DNA of 64,000 nucleotides from Chlorobiaceae bacterium (GTDB lineage Bacteria; Bacteroidota; Chlorobiia; Chlorobiales; Chlorobiaceae), in NCBI GenBank assembly GCA_013334485.1, contig JAAXXL010000001.1, positions 38,209 through 102,208 of the forward strand, given 5' to 3'. Positions 8,739-17,939 of this stretch are shown piece by piece. A model generated the notes under the pieces. The model saw nothing but the letters and a program-made list of their open reading frames with translations. It had not been told where the DNA came from and did no database searches. Positions within the stretch are counted from its first letter, which is position 1. Every line of letters starts with the position of its first letter. Both the position numbers and the translations under genes were made by a program.

Positions 8739-10019
8739 ATGAAGCAAGTAACCTCCCACTCCAGGCAATCCCCGGTTCCGGAAGATTCAGTTCAGCAGGA
8801 GCTTCTGGTAAACGGGTTACGGGTTGTTACTGACAGTGTCTCCCATGTTGAAAGCATTACCCTCGGCATACAAATCAATTCCGGTTCGCGCGATGATCCC
8901 GAAAGCGCACCGGGACTCGCCCACTTTATTGAACACGCACTCTTTAAAGGGACAAAAAAACGCAGCTACATTGATATCGCAAAAAATATTGAAAAGCTCG
9001 GCGGATACCTTGATGCCTTCACCACCAAAGAGCAGACCTGCATCTACCTGCGCTGCCTGAGCAATCACCTTGAACCCTCCTTTGAGCTGTTGGCAGATCT
9101 GGTCTGTGACCCGACATTCCCCCAGGAAGAGATGGAGAAGGAAAAAGAGGTTGTCATTGAGGAGATCAGCAGCGTCAATGATAACCCCGAAGAGTTAATT
9201 TTTGAAGAGTTTGACCTCCGTTCTTTTCCTCTCCATCCACTCGGCAGACCGATTCTTGGCAGTGAAAAGAGTGTGGAGGAATTTACGGAAAGCGACCTGA
9301 AGCAGTTCATGCGGGAGCATTATATACCCCGAAATATGATGCTCACCGCAACTGGGAAAATGGATCATGATAATATTGTGCGACTCTCCGAACGATTTCT
9401 CGGTACTCTCGGAGAAGAGGGCAGCAATCACTACAATCGCCAGCCTTTCCTTGCCGAGCACTATACCCCGTTTGAAGTAACCCTGAAAAAACAGCTCTTT
9501 CAGGCACAAATCGTACTCGGCACCGCTACTGCCCGACACGACCCGCTCTTCTCCAGCCTCATGGTGCTTAACTCCATGCTTGGCAACGGTATGAGTTCCC
9601 TGCTCAACCTTGAGCTTCGTGAAAAACGCGGACTTGCCTATACTATCTATTCATCGCTCACCTGGTACGATGACATGACCGCACTGAACATCTATGCTGG
9701 TACGGACAGTAACAAAACAAAACTCACCATTGAACTAATCAGGGAGCTTTTGCTGAGCGATGCGCTCAAAAACCCTGATCCGGTAGAGGTCGAGGCTGCA
9801 AAAACGAAGCTGCTCGGTGCCCATATCATGGGTATGGAAAAGATGACACGAAGAATGTCACAGACAGCATCGGATATCGCCTATTTTGGACGATATATTG
9901 ATTCTTCAGAAAAAACGGCTGCGCTTGAAGCCGTCACACCTGATGACATAGCCAATGCTGCTGCCATCATGCTGCGCGATGCCCCGTTCTCGACACTGGT
10001 CTATATACCAAAACGGTAG
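8739..10019 (+). CDS. M16-family zinc peptidase (processing-peptidase type)
   Basis: A 426-residue zinc metallopeptidase with the inverted zinc motif H-x-x-E-H, seen as 'HFIEH' (about residue 66). The third ligand region is 'EVVIEEISSVNDNPEE' about 75 residues later. This and the C-terminal half ('NLELREKRGLAYTIYSS') match the PqqL/mitochondrial-processing-peptidase group. The active domain and the inactive domain are both present. No signal peptide is visible, so it is probably cytoplasmic or peripheral. It is followed after about 100 bp by the trigger factor gene on the same strand. Confidence 0.9.
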   Translation: MKQVTSHSRQSPVPEDSVQQELLVNGLRVVTDSVSHVESITLGIQINSGSRDDPESAPGLAHFIEHALFKGTKKRSYIDIAKNIEKLGGYLDAFTTKEQTCIYLRCLSNHLEPSFELLADLVCDPTFPQEEMEKEKEVVIEEISSVNDNPEELIFEEFDLRSFPLHPLGRPILGSEKSVEEFTESDLKQFMREHYIPRNMMLTATGKMDHDNIVRLSERFLGTLGEEGSNHYNRQPFLAEHYTPFEVTLKKQLFQAQIVLGTATARHDPLFSSLMVLNSMLGNGMSSLLNLELREKRGLAYTIYSSLTWYDDMTALNIYAGTDSNKTKLTIELIRELLLSDALKNPDPVEVEAAKTKLLGAHIMGMEKMTRRMSQTASDIAYFGRYIDSSEKTAALEAVTPDDIANAAAIMLRDAPFSTLVYIPKR

Positions 10020-10116
10020 GCCGGTCACCAAAGGGGCCTGCCTTTTATAAAAGAGGATTTATTCGTATCTTCTGAACCTTACATTTTGCACAATTACTAA
10101 TTAACCAGAGAGAGCC

Positions 10117-11400
10117 TTGCAAAAGAATATCAAGAACGTCAGCGAAACCGAACAGGAAGTGGAAATCATCCTTTCCACTGAAGAATTCGGTGCCGATTAT
10201 AACCAGGAACTGGAAGAGGCAAAAAGAACCATTCAGATCAAGGGATTCAGAAAAGGACATGCTCCGGCAAGCCTGATCAAAAAACTTGCAGGCCCCTCGA
10301 TTGAGGCAAATATTGCTGAAAAACTGGCTTCAAAACATTTCGGAGATATTGTCGAAACCGAAAAGATCAAACCGGCAAGCCGAGCCCAGTTGATAGATTT
10401 CATTTTCACCCCCGAGCTTCTGACTATCCGCCTCTCCTATGAGATCCATCCTGAGTTTGAAATCAAGGATTACAGCGGCTACACCTTCACACAAACCAGC
10501 TACACCATCGGTGATGAAGATGTGCAACGCGAAATAAATCTTATTCTCAAGGGTCATGGCACCATGATTACGGTCAATGAACCCGCAGCGGCAACAGACA
10601 CCGTGGTTGGCGATGTGATCCACATCAATGCAGAGGGCGAGCCTGACGAAGAGCAGAAAACCGATAACCACCACTTCAACCTCGAGTACCTTCCCGAGGA
10701 GAACCCTTTCCGTAAAGAGCTTACAGGGAAAAAAGCGGGTGATGTGGTTGATGTGACAGCAGAACAGAAGGATGCCGATGTCGAACCGACACGCTTCCGG
10801 GTTACCATCAGCGAAGTCAAGCGCCTCGAACTGCCTGAACTGACTGATGATCTGGTCAAGGAGATCACTGGCGGACGCTTTGAATCAGTCACCGACTTTA
10901 CCAGCGATGTCCATATTCAGCTCACCCAGCACTTCAGCGCAAAATCAGAAGAGGAGCTGCTTGAATCGATCTCTGCTAAACTGATTGAAGAGAATCCTGT
11001 CCCCACACCTAAAACCATGGTGGAGTCCTTCTCGAATATGCTGGTAGAGAATGCCAAACGGCAGATGGGCGGCAACTTCCCGAAATCGTTTGACGAAAGC
11101 CAGTTCCGTCTGGCCATGAAGCCTAATGCAGAAAAACACGCACAATGGCTTCTTATCAGCCAGAAAATCGCCGAACTCGCAGAGCTTACCGTAACGGATG
11201 ATGACATCAAGGCCTATGCAGAAAAAGAGGCCGGTAAAAATGCTTCGGCAAATGCTGAAGATCTCTTGAGCACCTACCTCTCGGCAGAGTTCAGGGATTA
11301 CATCACCGACACCATTCTTAAAGACAAGATCTACGAGATCATCAAGTCGAAAGTCACGATCACCGAGGAAGCTACGCCGATCCCGGTTCACCACGCCTGA
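10117..11400 (+). CDS. tig: Trigger factor (ribosome-associated chaperone/prolyl isomerase)
   Basis: A 427-residue protein with the ribosome-binding N-terminal domain, including the 'GFRKGHAP' version of the GFRxGxxP ribosome signature (about 44-51), then an FKBP-like domain and a helical substrate-binding C-terminal domain. It binds nascent chains at the ribosome exit tunnel. The start is a TTG at 10117, preceded by 'AGAGAG'. It gives the family-typical beginning '[17 protein letters not shown]', which no nearby ATG would allow. A strong bidirectional terminator follows the stop. Confidence 0.95.
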   Translation: MQKNIKNVSETEQEVEIILSTEEFGADYNQELEEAKRTIQIKGFRKGHAPASLIKKLAGPSIEANIAEKLASKHFGDIVETEKIKPASRAQLIDFIFTPELLTIRLSYEIHPEFEIKDYSGYTFTQTSYTIGDEDVQREINLILKGHGTMITVNEPAAATDTVVGDVIHINAEGEPDEEQKTDNHHFNLEYLPEENPFRKELTGKKAGDVVDVTAEQKDADVEPTRFRVTISEVKRLELPELTDDLVKEITGGRFESVTDFTSDVHIQLTQHFSAKSEEELLESISAKLIEENPVPTPKTMVESFSNMLVENAKRQMGGNFPKSFDESQFRLAMKPNAEKHAQWLLISQKIAELAELTVTDDDIKAYAEKEAGKNASANAEDLLSTYLSAEFRDYITDTILKDKIYEIIKSKVTITEEATPIPVHHA

Positions 11401-11415
11401 TCACCATCATTTCAT

Positions 11416-11458
11416 AAAAAAAGGCAGAAGTTTCCACATAAACTTCTGCCTTTTTTTA
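11416..11458. terminator. Bidirectional rho-independent terminator between tig and acpS
   Basis: GGCAGAAGTTT pairs exactly with AAACTTCTGCC around a short CCACAT loop. It is flanked by an A-run on the left and a T-run on the right, so it fits transcripts from both strands. Confidence 0.9.
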
Positions 11459-11479
11459 TTTATCACTCTCTCCTTCCCG

Positions 11480-11842
11480 TTACTCCATGTATATCAGCGC
11501 GGTGGCGACCGCAGCATGACGGTCATGGGCAATAGAGATTTTAATAGCGCTCCCTGAAGGAAAACAACCGGTATCAACCGTCCGCACAAAGGGACGGCCA
11601 CGACCATCATTGAGAACTTCAAAGCTCTTCCAGTGCACTTTTGCGGAAAAACCTGTACCAAGCGCTTTAACTACAGCCTCTTTGGCCGCAAATCTTCCAG
11701 CAATACTCGCAATGACCTGGGGTTTGTGCAGGCATATATCGATCTCCTCCTGGGAGAGAAACCTCTTGAGAAACTTCATTCCATAGCGGCTGTATACCTT
11801 TTCGATCCGGTCCAGATCGACGATGTCAACTCCAATTTCCAC
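11480..11842 (-). CDS. acpS: Holo-[acyl-carrier-protein] synthase
   Basis: Transfers 4'-phosphopantetheine from CoA to apo-ACP. The 120 residues include the Mg-binding start 'GVDIVDLDRI' (Asp at about 8) and the second signature 'AGRFAAKEAVVKALGTG' (about 47-63). The start codon is GTG at 11842; no in-frame ATG lies before the conserved motif. It begins 12 bp after the nadC stop on the same strand, so nadC-acpS is probably an operon. Confidence 0.95.
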   Translation of the reverse strand: MEIGVDIVDLDRIEKVYSRYGMKFLKRFLSQEEIDICLHKPQVIASIAGRFAAKEAVVKALGTGFSAKVHWKSFEVLNDGRGRPFVRTVDTGCFPSGSAIKISIAHDRHAAVATALIYME

Positions 11843-11854
11843 GTGCAGCGCCGT

Positions 11855-12730
11855 TCAGGCCAGATTAATTGTCAGTGAAAGATCAAGAGCCCTGACGCTG
11901 TGTGTCAGTTCACCAATTGAAATAAAATCAACCCCGGTTTCGGCAACCTCAAGCACATTGTTCAGGCTGATATTGCCCGACGCTTCAAGGAGAACCTTGC
12001 TGCATGCGCTCCGGACATACTCAACGGCCTCTTTCATCAGCTCGGGAGTAAAATTATCGAGCAGGATAATATCCGGCAGGCATACCAGCGCACGGCTCAA
12101 CTCATCCATACTGCGCACCTCTGTTTCAATCTTGACATCAAGATTATGTTTTTCCCGGTACTTCCGGGCTCTTCGGATTGCCTGCGCAACCCCGCCTGAA
12201 GCGTCAATATGGTTATCCTTGATAAGAATCATGTCAAACAGGCCGAAACGGTGGTTGACTCCACCGCCTATGCGTACCGCCTCCTTGTCAAAATAACGCA
12301 ACCCCGGAGCGGTTTTTCGTGTGTCAAGAATTTTTGCTGCCGTATGGCTGATTCGATCAACATAGGTTCTCGTTCTGGTCGCAATACCCGACATCCGCTG
12401 CATAAAATTGAGTGCTGTCCTTTCTCCAACCATCAAGGGAGCAACCCTGCCGCTAATTTCAAGAATCAGCTCTCCACTCCGAACCGTTTCACCATCTTTT
12501 CGCAGCGGTCGAACCGACAGTTCCGGATCACAGGCTGCAAATATCTGAACGGCAACATCAACGCCACCTGCAACACCATCCTCCTTAGCCTTTACCAGTG
12601 CACTACCCTCCTGATGGGGATCAATGGTTGCAAGTGTTGTAATATCTCCTGTATAGCGATCTTCCTCGAGAGCAAGCATAATGGCCCTTGAGCGGCACCC
12701 TTCATAAAAATCACTTCGCGCCTTCATCAT
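11855..12730 (-). CDS. nadC: Nicotinate-nucleotide pyrophosphorylase (quinolinate phosphoribosyltransferase)
   Basis: Converts quinolinate and PRPP to nicotinate mononucleotide, CO2 and PPi in de novo NAD synthesis. About 291 residues from the ATG at 12730; the ORF track uses a GTG at 12739. Typical features are 'ERTALNFMQRMSGIAT' (about 100-115), 'DTRKTAPGLR' and 'GGVNHRFGLFDMILIKDNH', which carry the quinolinate- and phosphate-binding residues. It lies directly upstream of acpS. Confidence 0.95.
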   Translation of the reverse strand: MMKARSDFYEGCRSRAIMLALEEDRYTGDITTLATIDPHQEGSALVKAKEDGVAGGVDVAVQIFAACDPELSVRPLRKDGETVRSGELILEISGRVAPLMVGERTALNFMQRMSGIATRTRTYVDRISHTAAKILDTRKTAPGLRYFDKEAVRIGGGVNHRFGLFDMILIKDNHIDASGGVAQAIRRARKYREKHNLDVKIETEVRSMDELSRALVCLPDIILLDNFTPELMKEAVEYVRSACSKVLLEASGNISLNNVLEVAETGVDFISIGELTHSVRALDLSLTINLA

Positions 12731-13003
12731 AGTTACCACTCTTGAAACATTAACAAATAATTGTTCTGCAGGTTCGGCTTTCCAAACGCTCTTAAAACAA
12801 AAGGTAATATATTTTTACCATTCAGACCACCTCCACATCAACCCTCCGCAAGTCATCTCATGGCCGTTCTCCACCACGCAGAAGCACGGTATCCAGGATG
12901 GGCAGAGAATTTACATTTTTCAGTTTTGATTTAAGAGTTTTGTCCCTAACATTGTTAGCTTTAACCGGAACGGTGCCTATAACTGATCAGATGATTTTTC
13001 TTT

Positions 13004-13381
13004 ATGACACAGCACTCCCTTTCATGCGTCCGGCTGGTTAACATGGTCTTCTATGCGCACCACGGGGTTCTCCGCGAAGAGCATACAGTCGGGGCCAAAT
13101 ATGAAGTTGATGCGGAACTCTGTTTCGACTATACCGATGCTGCCCGGCATGATGATATCACAAAAACCATCGATTACGGTGCGGTCTACCGCAAAATACG
13201 GGAAGCGCTGACCCTCAGAAAATTTTTTCTTATTGAGGCTGTTGCCTATGAGATAGCCAACGATCTTCTTGCTGACTTTCCGGTGATTGAACGTCTCTCC
13301 ATAAGGGTACGCAAGCGAAACCCCCCTGTTGACGGCATCTGCGACTATGCGGAAGCCGATTACACCGCGTCCCGTCGCTGA
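13004..13381 (+). CDS. folB: Dihydroneopterin aldolase
   Basis: Folate pathway enzyme cleaving dihydroneopterin to 6-hydroxymethyl-dihydropterin and glycolaldehyde. The 125 residues begin with the family motif 'VFYAHHGVLREE' (about 13-24) and contain 'TIDYGAVYRKI' and the C-terminal 'SIRVRKRNPPVDG' strand. The ATG at 13004 adds a short N-terminal extension that is normal for the family. It sits 5 bp before folK, so the next two pathway steps are encoded together. Confidence 0.93.
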   Translation: MTQHSLSCVRLVNMVFYAHHGVLREEHTVGAKYEVDAELCFDYTDAARHDDITKTIDYGAVYRKIREALTLRKFFLIEAVAYEIANDLLADFPVIERLSIRVRKRNPPVDGICDYAEADYTASRR

Positions 13382-13386
13382 AAAAT

Positions 13387-13893
13387 ATGACTCAGCACAA
13401 AGCATTTATTGGTATCGGATCCAATATCGGAGACCGGCTCCACCATCTGCAGGAAGCAGTCAACCGGCTTGCTCTCCTTGAAGAGACGGCGCTCCTCTCT
13501 CTCTCCTCCGTTTATATGACTGAACCTGTAGGCGAGGCGGGCCAGAACCGTTTTTACAACGGCGTTGTTCTTGTTGAAACCGCCCTGGAACCTGAAGAGC
13601 TTCGCCGGCAGTGCAAAATCATAGAGCTGGAGCTTGGAAGACCACTTGATTACCCCCGATGGAGCCCAAGGGTCATTGACCTTGATATTCTGCTCTATGA
13701 CGACAGGATAATCACTACTCCAACCCTCACCATACCACACCCTGAACTGCATTGCAGGAAGTTTGTCCTGCTGCCCATGCTTGATATCACCAACCCGCTC
13801 CATCCCTCCTCAGGAGAGAGCGCCCTGCAGCTTCTTGAGCAGTGCAGTGATCCATCTGTTCTGATAAAAATAAAAGAGCGGCTCCTGCCATAA
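13387..13893 (+). CDS. folK: 2-amino-4-hydroxy-6-hydroxymethyldihydropteridine pyrophosphokinase
   Basis: Transfers pyrophosphate from ATP to 6-hydroxymethyl-dihydropterin. The 168-residue protein carries 'GIGSNIGDR' at the N-terminus and the signature 'RWSPRVIDLDILLYDD' (about 92-107), whose aspartates bind Mg. The C-terminal 'IPHPELHCRKFVLLPMLDI' is also typical. It directly follows folB, and a hairpin with the sequence AAAGGACG/CGTCCTTT follows its stop. Confidence 0.95.
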   Translation: MTQHKAFIGIGSNIGDRLHHLQEAVNRLALLEETALLSLSSVYMTEPVGEAGQNRFYNGVVLVETALEPEELRRQCKIIELELGRPLDYPRWSPRVIDLDILLYDDRIITTPTLTIPHPELHCRKFVLLPMLDITNPLHPSSGESALQLLEQCSDPSVLIKIKERLLP

Positions 13894-13895
13894 AA

Positions 13896-13929
13896 AAAGG
13901 ACGGGCCACCTTGAAGCAGCGCGTCCTTT
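13896..13929. terminator. Hairpin between convergent folK and ArsA-type gene
   Basis: AAAGGACG and CGTCCTTT form a perfect 8-bp stem with an 18-base loop. An A-run before the left arm gives a T-tract when read from the minus strand. It is 3 bp after the folK stop and 37 bp after the stop of the convergent ATPase gene. Confidence 0.65.
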
Positions 13930-13966
13930 GTCAATAATTCCCTCAAAAACAGAGGAGCAACTGCCC

Positions 13967-15121
13967 TCAGTTGGCAAAAGTGATGTTGAGATTTCCTTCG
14001 GCAAAATCAGCCCCTTCAGTCTTGCGCCCAACAAGAACATTCGGAAGAATAATACTTTTACGGAAGTTGTTGATGTCAACCAGCAGTTCATCACCCTTGA
14101 TATTAACATTGAGCTTCTTTACCTCCACGTTGGGCAGATAAAGACTCAGTACATATTTCCCATTAACTTTCTCCAACACCTGGGTCTTCTCATTGTTGTA
14201 AAGAATAGCTGCAGGATTTTGGTCGCCGAACATCTCCTTACTTAAATCATGCAGGCGGTCAGTATTGATAATCTCAGCTGTGGACTGCTTCACCTTGAAA
14301 ATCGGCACCGGATAGAAGCAGTTATCAATCACGCCAAGATATTTCGTCTGGATGTCAATAAGGCTCTGCAGATAGGAATCTGTAGAACTTGAAGGGAGAA
14401 TTTTATTGACTACAGCAGCATCAAGCTTGTAGCCGAAAAGATTGAGATAGGTCTGAACCCGCAAAGCCTCTTTGATAACCATATTTTCCGGGTTGAGAAC
14501 AACCCTGAAGGTAGTTATGGACTTATCCTGAAGCATTGCATGCAGCTCTTTCATATGCTCATTTACCTCAGGCATGAGCTTGAAGATATTTTTCTTCGGC
14601 ATGAACTTGCTCAAAAGCGGAGCAGCAAAGCCAATTGCCTTTGAGTGCCAGCCGCCAATCTTGTCGGAATACCAGCCATAAGATTCCGGCATACCAAGCA
14701 ACCGCATGGTCTCGCCTGTCGGAGCAGCATCAACAACAACAACATCATAATCACCTGACTTGGCAGCCTTCCAGATATAACGAAGGCTGATCATCTCCTC
14801 CATTCCCGGCATGATTGCAAGCTCTTCGGCAACAACCTCATTGGCGCCGTCATGCATTAATATCGATGAGAAATAGGAGTAGAGTTCGTTCCAGTTCTCA
14901 CGAATTTCAGCAAGAACATTAACCTCCATCGCAAAGAGGTTTTTTTCAACTTCAAGTGGAGTAGAAGAGAGTTCAACACTGAAAGCATCAGCAAGACTGT
15001 GAGCAACATCGGTACTCATAATCAAAACCCGTTGTCCTCTCCGGGCAATGGCTGTTGCGGTTGAGGCTGAAACGGTGGTTTTTCCTACCCCTCCTTTACC
15101 CAAGTAAAGAATAATTCTCAT
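13967..15121 (-). CDS. ArsA/Get3-type ATPase at chlorosome locus (copy 1)
   Basis: A 384-residue single-module P-loop ATPase of the ArsA/Get3 family. The deviant P-loop '[11 protein letters not shown]' is at 9-19, switch I is '[12 protein letters not shown]' and switch II is '[12 protein letters not shown]'. The last 80 or so residues form beta-strands that match the alpha-crystallin/Hsp20-like ArsA C-terminal domain. Only one cysteine is present ('DNCF'), so neither the metalloid-binding cysteines of arsenite-pump ArsA nor the CxxC of Get3 exists. It lies 47 bp after the acidic csmA-linked protein gene on the same strand. A role in handling membrane or chlorosome proteins is my inference. 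Confidence 0.88.
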   Translation of the reverse strand: MRIILYLGKGGVGKTTVSASTATAIARRGQRVLIMSTDVAHSLADAFSVELSSTPLEVEKNLFAMEVNVLAEIRENWNELYSYFSSILMHDGANEVVAEELAIMPGMEEMISLRYIWKAAKSGDYDVVVVDAAPTGETMRLLGMPESYGWYSDKIGGWHSKAIGFAAPLLSKFMPKKNIFKLMPEVNEHMKELHAMLQDKSITTFRVVLNPENMVIKEALRVQTYLNLFGYKLDAAVVNKILPSSSTDSYLQSLIDIQTKYLGVIDNCFYPVPIFKVKQSTAEIINTDRLHDLSKEMFGDQNPAAILYNNEKTQVLEKVNGKYVLSLYLPNVEVKKLNVNIKGDELLVDINNFRKSIILPNVLVGRKTEGADFAEGNLNITFAN

Positions 15122-15168
15122 GTTGGTAATAAAACTATTGAGTGGAGTTGATCTTGATTGAAAGCCTT

Positions 15169-16737
15169 TTATTGACCCGACAACTTTTTCTCTTCATCTC
15201 CTCCGCCTTCGAGGCGAATGGCGGCAAAAGCTGCGGCGATATCATCCGGATCCGGGAGATTTTCCTCACCCGAATGTTCAGCAGGTTCAAGCACTTTTTC
15301 TTCTTCCTGCACAATCATTATTTTTTTTCTTGCCGTTCCGGCACCGTTCTCAACGGAAACTTTTGGCAAAGCACTCTCAGGAGCACTTTTTTGCCAGGAA
15401 GAGTCATCCGAATGCAGCATATGCTTGACAATGGCAGGTTGACTCTCGTCAAGCGTCGTTATCGAAATACTCTTGCGCCTGGGTGTATCATCGTCGTCAT
15501 CAAGATCTGCAAATGATCGAGCGCTCTTGATTGATGATGCGGAAGAGACTGTAGTCACCTTACCAGGCAAGGGCTCTCTGCCAAAACAGTCATCGTTTCG
15601 CGTAGCATCATCATCACTGCTGATGTTGATCTTTTTGCGTTGAGTGCCAAAATCATCATCATCAAAAGGGTCCCGGCGATCACTACGAGAGGAGTCTCTC
15701 GCTGATCCTGAATTAGAGGTGCTCTTTGGTGAATTTTTCTTTGGCGAACCGCCAAAACTGGAAGAGAGCTTCATAAGCTTGCTGACAGAACCGATCATAC
15801 CGTCATTGCGGACCGCAGTCTTGACGATATTCATAATGAAACGCTCAGCCTGGGGGTTGTCCGAAATGCTGGTCAGCAGCTCAGTGAGGGCAGAAATCAT
15901 GCCTGGAACATGCTGCAAATCACTGCGAACCTGATCACGAAGTTTAAACGGTGCATCGCCAACAATACCCTTCAGTGAATCAACAACTTTTTTCAGTGAA
16001 GCCGGATCTGTTGGAAGAATATTCTCAAGCCCCTTGAGTGCATCAGCAGGTGAAAAACCACCAGCGCCATGCTCACCGCCATGAGATGCTCCGGAAGAGT
16101 GCATTGGGGGCTGCTGAGCGTGTTCAGATGGAGGGTAACCCATGTTTGCCTTGTACTGTTCAAGCAAATCCTGACCATAGCCAATGTGGCTTTCCTGCTG
16201 CGCAGGGTCAGGTGCAGCTAATCTAAGAGTAATGATCTGGGGGGTACAAACTCCCCTCGCGCCCCTGAGAACAGCATCAGCTACTTCGTCGGGCAGATTT
16301 GAACGAAAATTAAGGCCCAGACGCTCTTCTATGATTGACTCAATAACAGTGTGGAGTTTTAAAATTTGATCTGCTTCACGCAGTTCAACCATATCAAAAA
16401 TCACATAGACAGGATCTTTCTCCTCCCTGCGAATTTTCAGATTGAGCGTTGCAAAATCATGATCTTTATTGCGGCTGTTGACGGAAACCGTACCAAGATC
16501 AAATCGGTCAAGAAAGTCTTTTGTGGAACCTCTCGCCCAGAGATAAACCGCCTTGTCGGTGTAGATCAGGTAGTCCTGAAATGCAATATTACCGACACGC
16601 TCCTGATGTGATTCATAAAAGACCCCGTCAAAAAATGCAATCGGGTTCTCCCCTGCACTCATGAGCCCTTTCTGAAAAAACTCGCTTATATCAGCCTGAT
16701 CGGTCTGTCCTGAAACATACAAAGATATATTTGCCAT
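15169..16737 (-). CDS. Acidic two-part protein linked to chlorosome genes; PH-like N-domain, disordered C-half with three repeated motifs
   Basis: About 522 residues from the ATG at 16737 (the track starts at a GTG two codons earlier). Residues 1-150 are a compact mixed alpha/beta region resembling bacterial PH-like domains. About 230-330 is helical. From about 330 on it is low-complexity, Ser/Asp/Glu-rich and probably disordered. The tail carries three spaced copies of a basic-hydrophobic motif: 'TQRKKINI', 'TPRRKSISI' and 'TARKKIMI', each followed by Asp/Glu. It has no signal peptide or membrane helix. It sits between csmA and the first ArsA-type gene, all on the minus strand. No function is known to me; a scaffold or adaptor role is an inference from position and motif repetition. 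Confidence 0.75.
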   Translation of the reverse strand: MANISLYVSGQTDQADISEFFQKGLMSAGENPIAFFDGVFYESHQERVGNIAFQDYLIYTDKAVYLWARGSTKDFLDRFDLGTVSVNSRNKDHDFATLNLKIRREEKDPVYVIFDMVELREADQILKLHTVIESIIEERLGLNFRSNLPDEVADAVLRGARGVCTPQIITLRLAAPDPAQQESHIGYGQDLLEQYKANMGYPPSEHAQQPPMHSSGASHGGEHGAGGFSPADALKGLENILPTDPASLKKVVDSLKGIVGDAPFKLRDQVRSDLQHVPGMISALTELLTSISDNPQAERFIMNIVKTAVRNDGMIGSVSKLMKLSSSFGGSPKKNSPKSTSNSGSARDSSRSDRRDPFDDDDFGTQRKKINISSDDDATRNDDCFGREPLPGKVTTVSSASSIKSARSFADLDDDDDTPRRKSISITTLDESQPAIVKHMLHSDDSSWQKSAPESALPKVSVENGAGTARKKIMIVQEEEKVLEPAEHSGEENLPDPDDIAAAFAAIRLEGGGDEEKKLSGQ

Positions 16738-16948
16738 TACCACTACCCGTTCACTTAACTCTTAATGGGACGTTGAAGCGAAATCTATTAAAATTTTAGA
16801 ATAAACAGAAATTAGTCGATCAACAGCACCAATACGCATTCTTGATCAGAAAAGGGAGATGAAAAAGAGTTGCGGAGAATCAACCATCGAATACAAATCA
16901 TGAAGAAACCTTACCGAACATTCAGTAACTGTTCCGGCTTGACACAAA

Positions 16949-16987
16949 TAAAAAAAGGCAGTGAAACATGAAACTTTTCACTGCCTT
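16949..16987 (-). terminator. csmA: Terminator downstream of csmA
   Basis: Read on the minus strand, AAGGCAGTGAAA pairs with TTTCACTGCCTT around a 9-base loop and is followed by seven Ts. It lies 23 bp past the csmA stop, so most csmA transcripts should end here and the downstream gene may need its own promoter. Confidence 0.88.
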
Positions 16988-17009
16988 ATCAAAGATGATC
17001 TCTATCTGC

Positions 17010-17252
17010 TTACTTCGCAAACTTTGAAGCAACTTCTTTTGAAGGAACAGCATAACCGGTAACTTCAGGTGATCCACCACGAAGGCTTGTGCCTCCGCCC
17101 ATGCTGCCGTATGCATTGCGGTTGATTCTCATGGTACCTTTGCCCAGTGAATCAAACAGCATACCAACGGTTTCCCAATGGCCTTCAACCATTACTTCAA
17201 AAATGCGACCGGCTGCAGCCAGGATATCAGTAAAAACGCCACCACCACTCAT
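17010..17252 (-). CDS. csmA: Chlorosome baseplate protein CsmA precursor
   Basis: An 80-residue precursor of the bacteriochlorophyll a-binding baseplate protein, the most abundant chlorosome envelope protein. The N-terminal '[20 protein letters not shown]' and the His25 region 'VEGHWETVG' match known CsmA almost exactly. His25 is the proposed bacteriochlorophyll ligand. Known CsmA is matured by removal of about 20 C-terminal residues after the 'GSMGGG' region; this copy has 'GGGTSLRGG' there, which looks one residue longer than the C. tepidum form as I remember it. A strong ribosome site 'AAGGAGG' precedes the ATG. It lies 143 bp after csmC and is followed by a strong terminator. Confidence 0.98.
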   Translation of the reverse strand: MSGGGVFTDILAAAGRIFEVMVEGHWETVGMLFDSLGKGTMRINRNAYGSMGGGTSLRGGSPEVTGYAVPSKEVASKFAK

Positions 17253-17257
17253 AATTC

Positions 17258-17269
17258 CTCCTTGGAATT
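17258..17269 (-). promoter_or_regulatory. csmA: Strong Shine-Dalgarno of csmA
   Basis: On the minus strand the sequence CCAAGGAGGAATT directly precedes the csmA ATG with normal spacing. Many other genes in this window have weak or no such site, so this fits very high expression. Confidence 0.8.
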
Positions 17270-17353
17270 AAATTATTGGAAAGTTATCTGAGATTTAAAA
17301 CAGTATTCTGCAATCAATTTACAGTAATAAACGAAAAAACACAAAAAAAATAA

Positions 17354-17380
17354 CCGGGGCCGTAACCTGAAGGGCCGCGG
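17354..17380 (-). terminator. Attenuator-like hairpin between csmC and csmA
   Basis: On the minus strand CCGCGGCC pairs with GGCCCCGG (one mismatch) around an 11-base loop and is followed by TTATTTTTTTTG. It starts 16 bp after the csmC stop. It could reduce read-through or protect a processed csmC end, consistent with a separate abundant csmA transcript. Confidence 0.65.
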
Positions 17381-17395
17381 AAAGAACAAAACAAA

Positions 17396-17815
17396 CTATT
17401 TTCTTATCGGTCCTTTCTGAAATGAGCCGGTAAAATTCTTGACTGCAGTTGAAGCTGAAACCCCTACATCACCGACAGCAGTTGCCGCATTGGTTGTTGC
17501 ATTTTCAACGGTTTCAACAGCGTTGGCATAAAGCTCGTTTGCAGTTCTTGATGCATCCTTGACAGTAATGGCTACACGGTCAATAGTCTCACCGACCACT
17601 CCTCCGGTATTGCCAAGCAGATTACCAATACCTGAAGCATCAATAACAGCTCCAACGGTACCGGTGACGGTATCAAAAAGGCTACCGGCAATATTCAGGC
17701 TTCCTACAACAGCACTCTGACCGGTCAAGAGAACACTTTCAGCAAGAAAGGTGAGGCGATCTGTAAATTCAAGCTCCTTGAAATCCTTGCGCAGTTTCTG
17801 GTACGATTCCGACAT
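17396..17815 (-). CDS. csmC: Chlorosome envelope protein CsmC
   Basis: A 139-residue chlorosome envelope protein. The charged N-terminus ('[20 protein letters not shown]') is followed by a long Gly/Ala/Val-rich hydrophobic stretch (about 30-75) and an alanine-rich amphipathic tail. This is the CsmC/CsmD pattern, and csmC directly precedes csmA in known green sulfur bacteria. It acts in the lipid monolayer of the chlorosome; its exact role is not settled, and loss in C. tepidum is reported to be mild. A strong 'GGGAGG' ribosome site precedes the ATG. Confidence 0.92.
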   Translation of the reverse strand: MSESYQKLRKDFKELEFTDRLTFLAESVLLTGQSAVVGSLNIAGSLFDTVTGTVGAVIDASGIGNLLGNTGGVVGETIDRVAITVKDASRTANELYANAVETVENATTNAATAVGDVGVSASTAVKNFTGSFQKGPIRK

Positions 17816-17877
17816 ATTTTCCTCCCTGGAAATGAGGCTGCAAAACAGAGCCCCGGTTATGATATATAGTTAACGAG

Positions 17878-17883
17878 ATTATA
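17878..17883 (-). promoter_or_regulatory. csmC: Candidate -10 element upstream of csmC
   Basis: The minus strand reads TATAAT here, 63 bp before the csmC start codon and between it and the upstream ATPase gene stop. The hexamer about 17 bp upstream is a poor -35 match, so this is a candidate only. Confidence 0.35.
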
Positions 17884-17939
17884 TGCAAATAAGTTAAACA
17901 TAAAATCTATGCGAAGCAAACACTCTTCCTCCACCCAAG

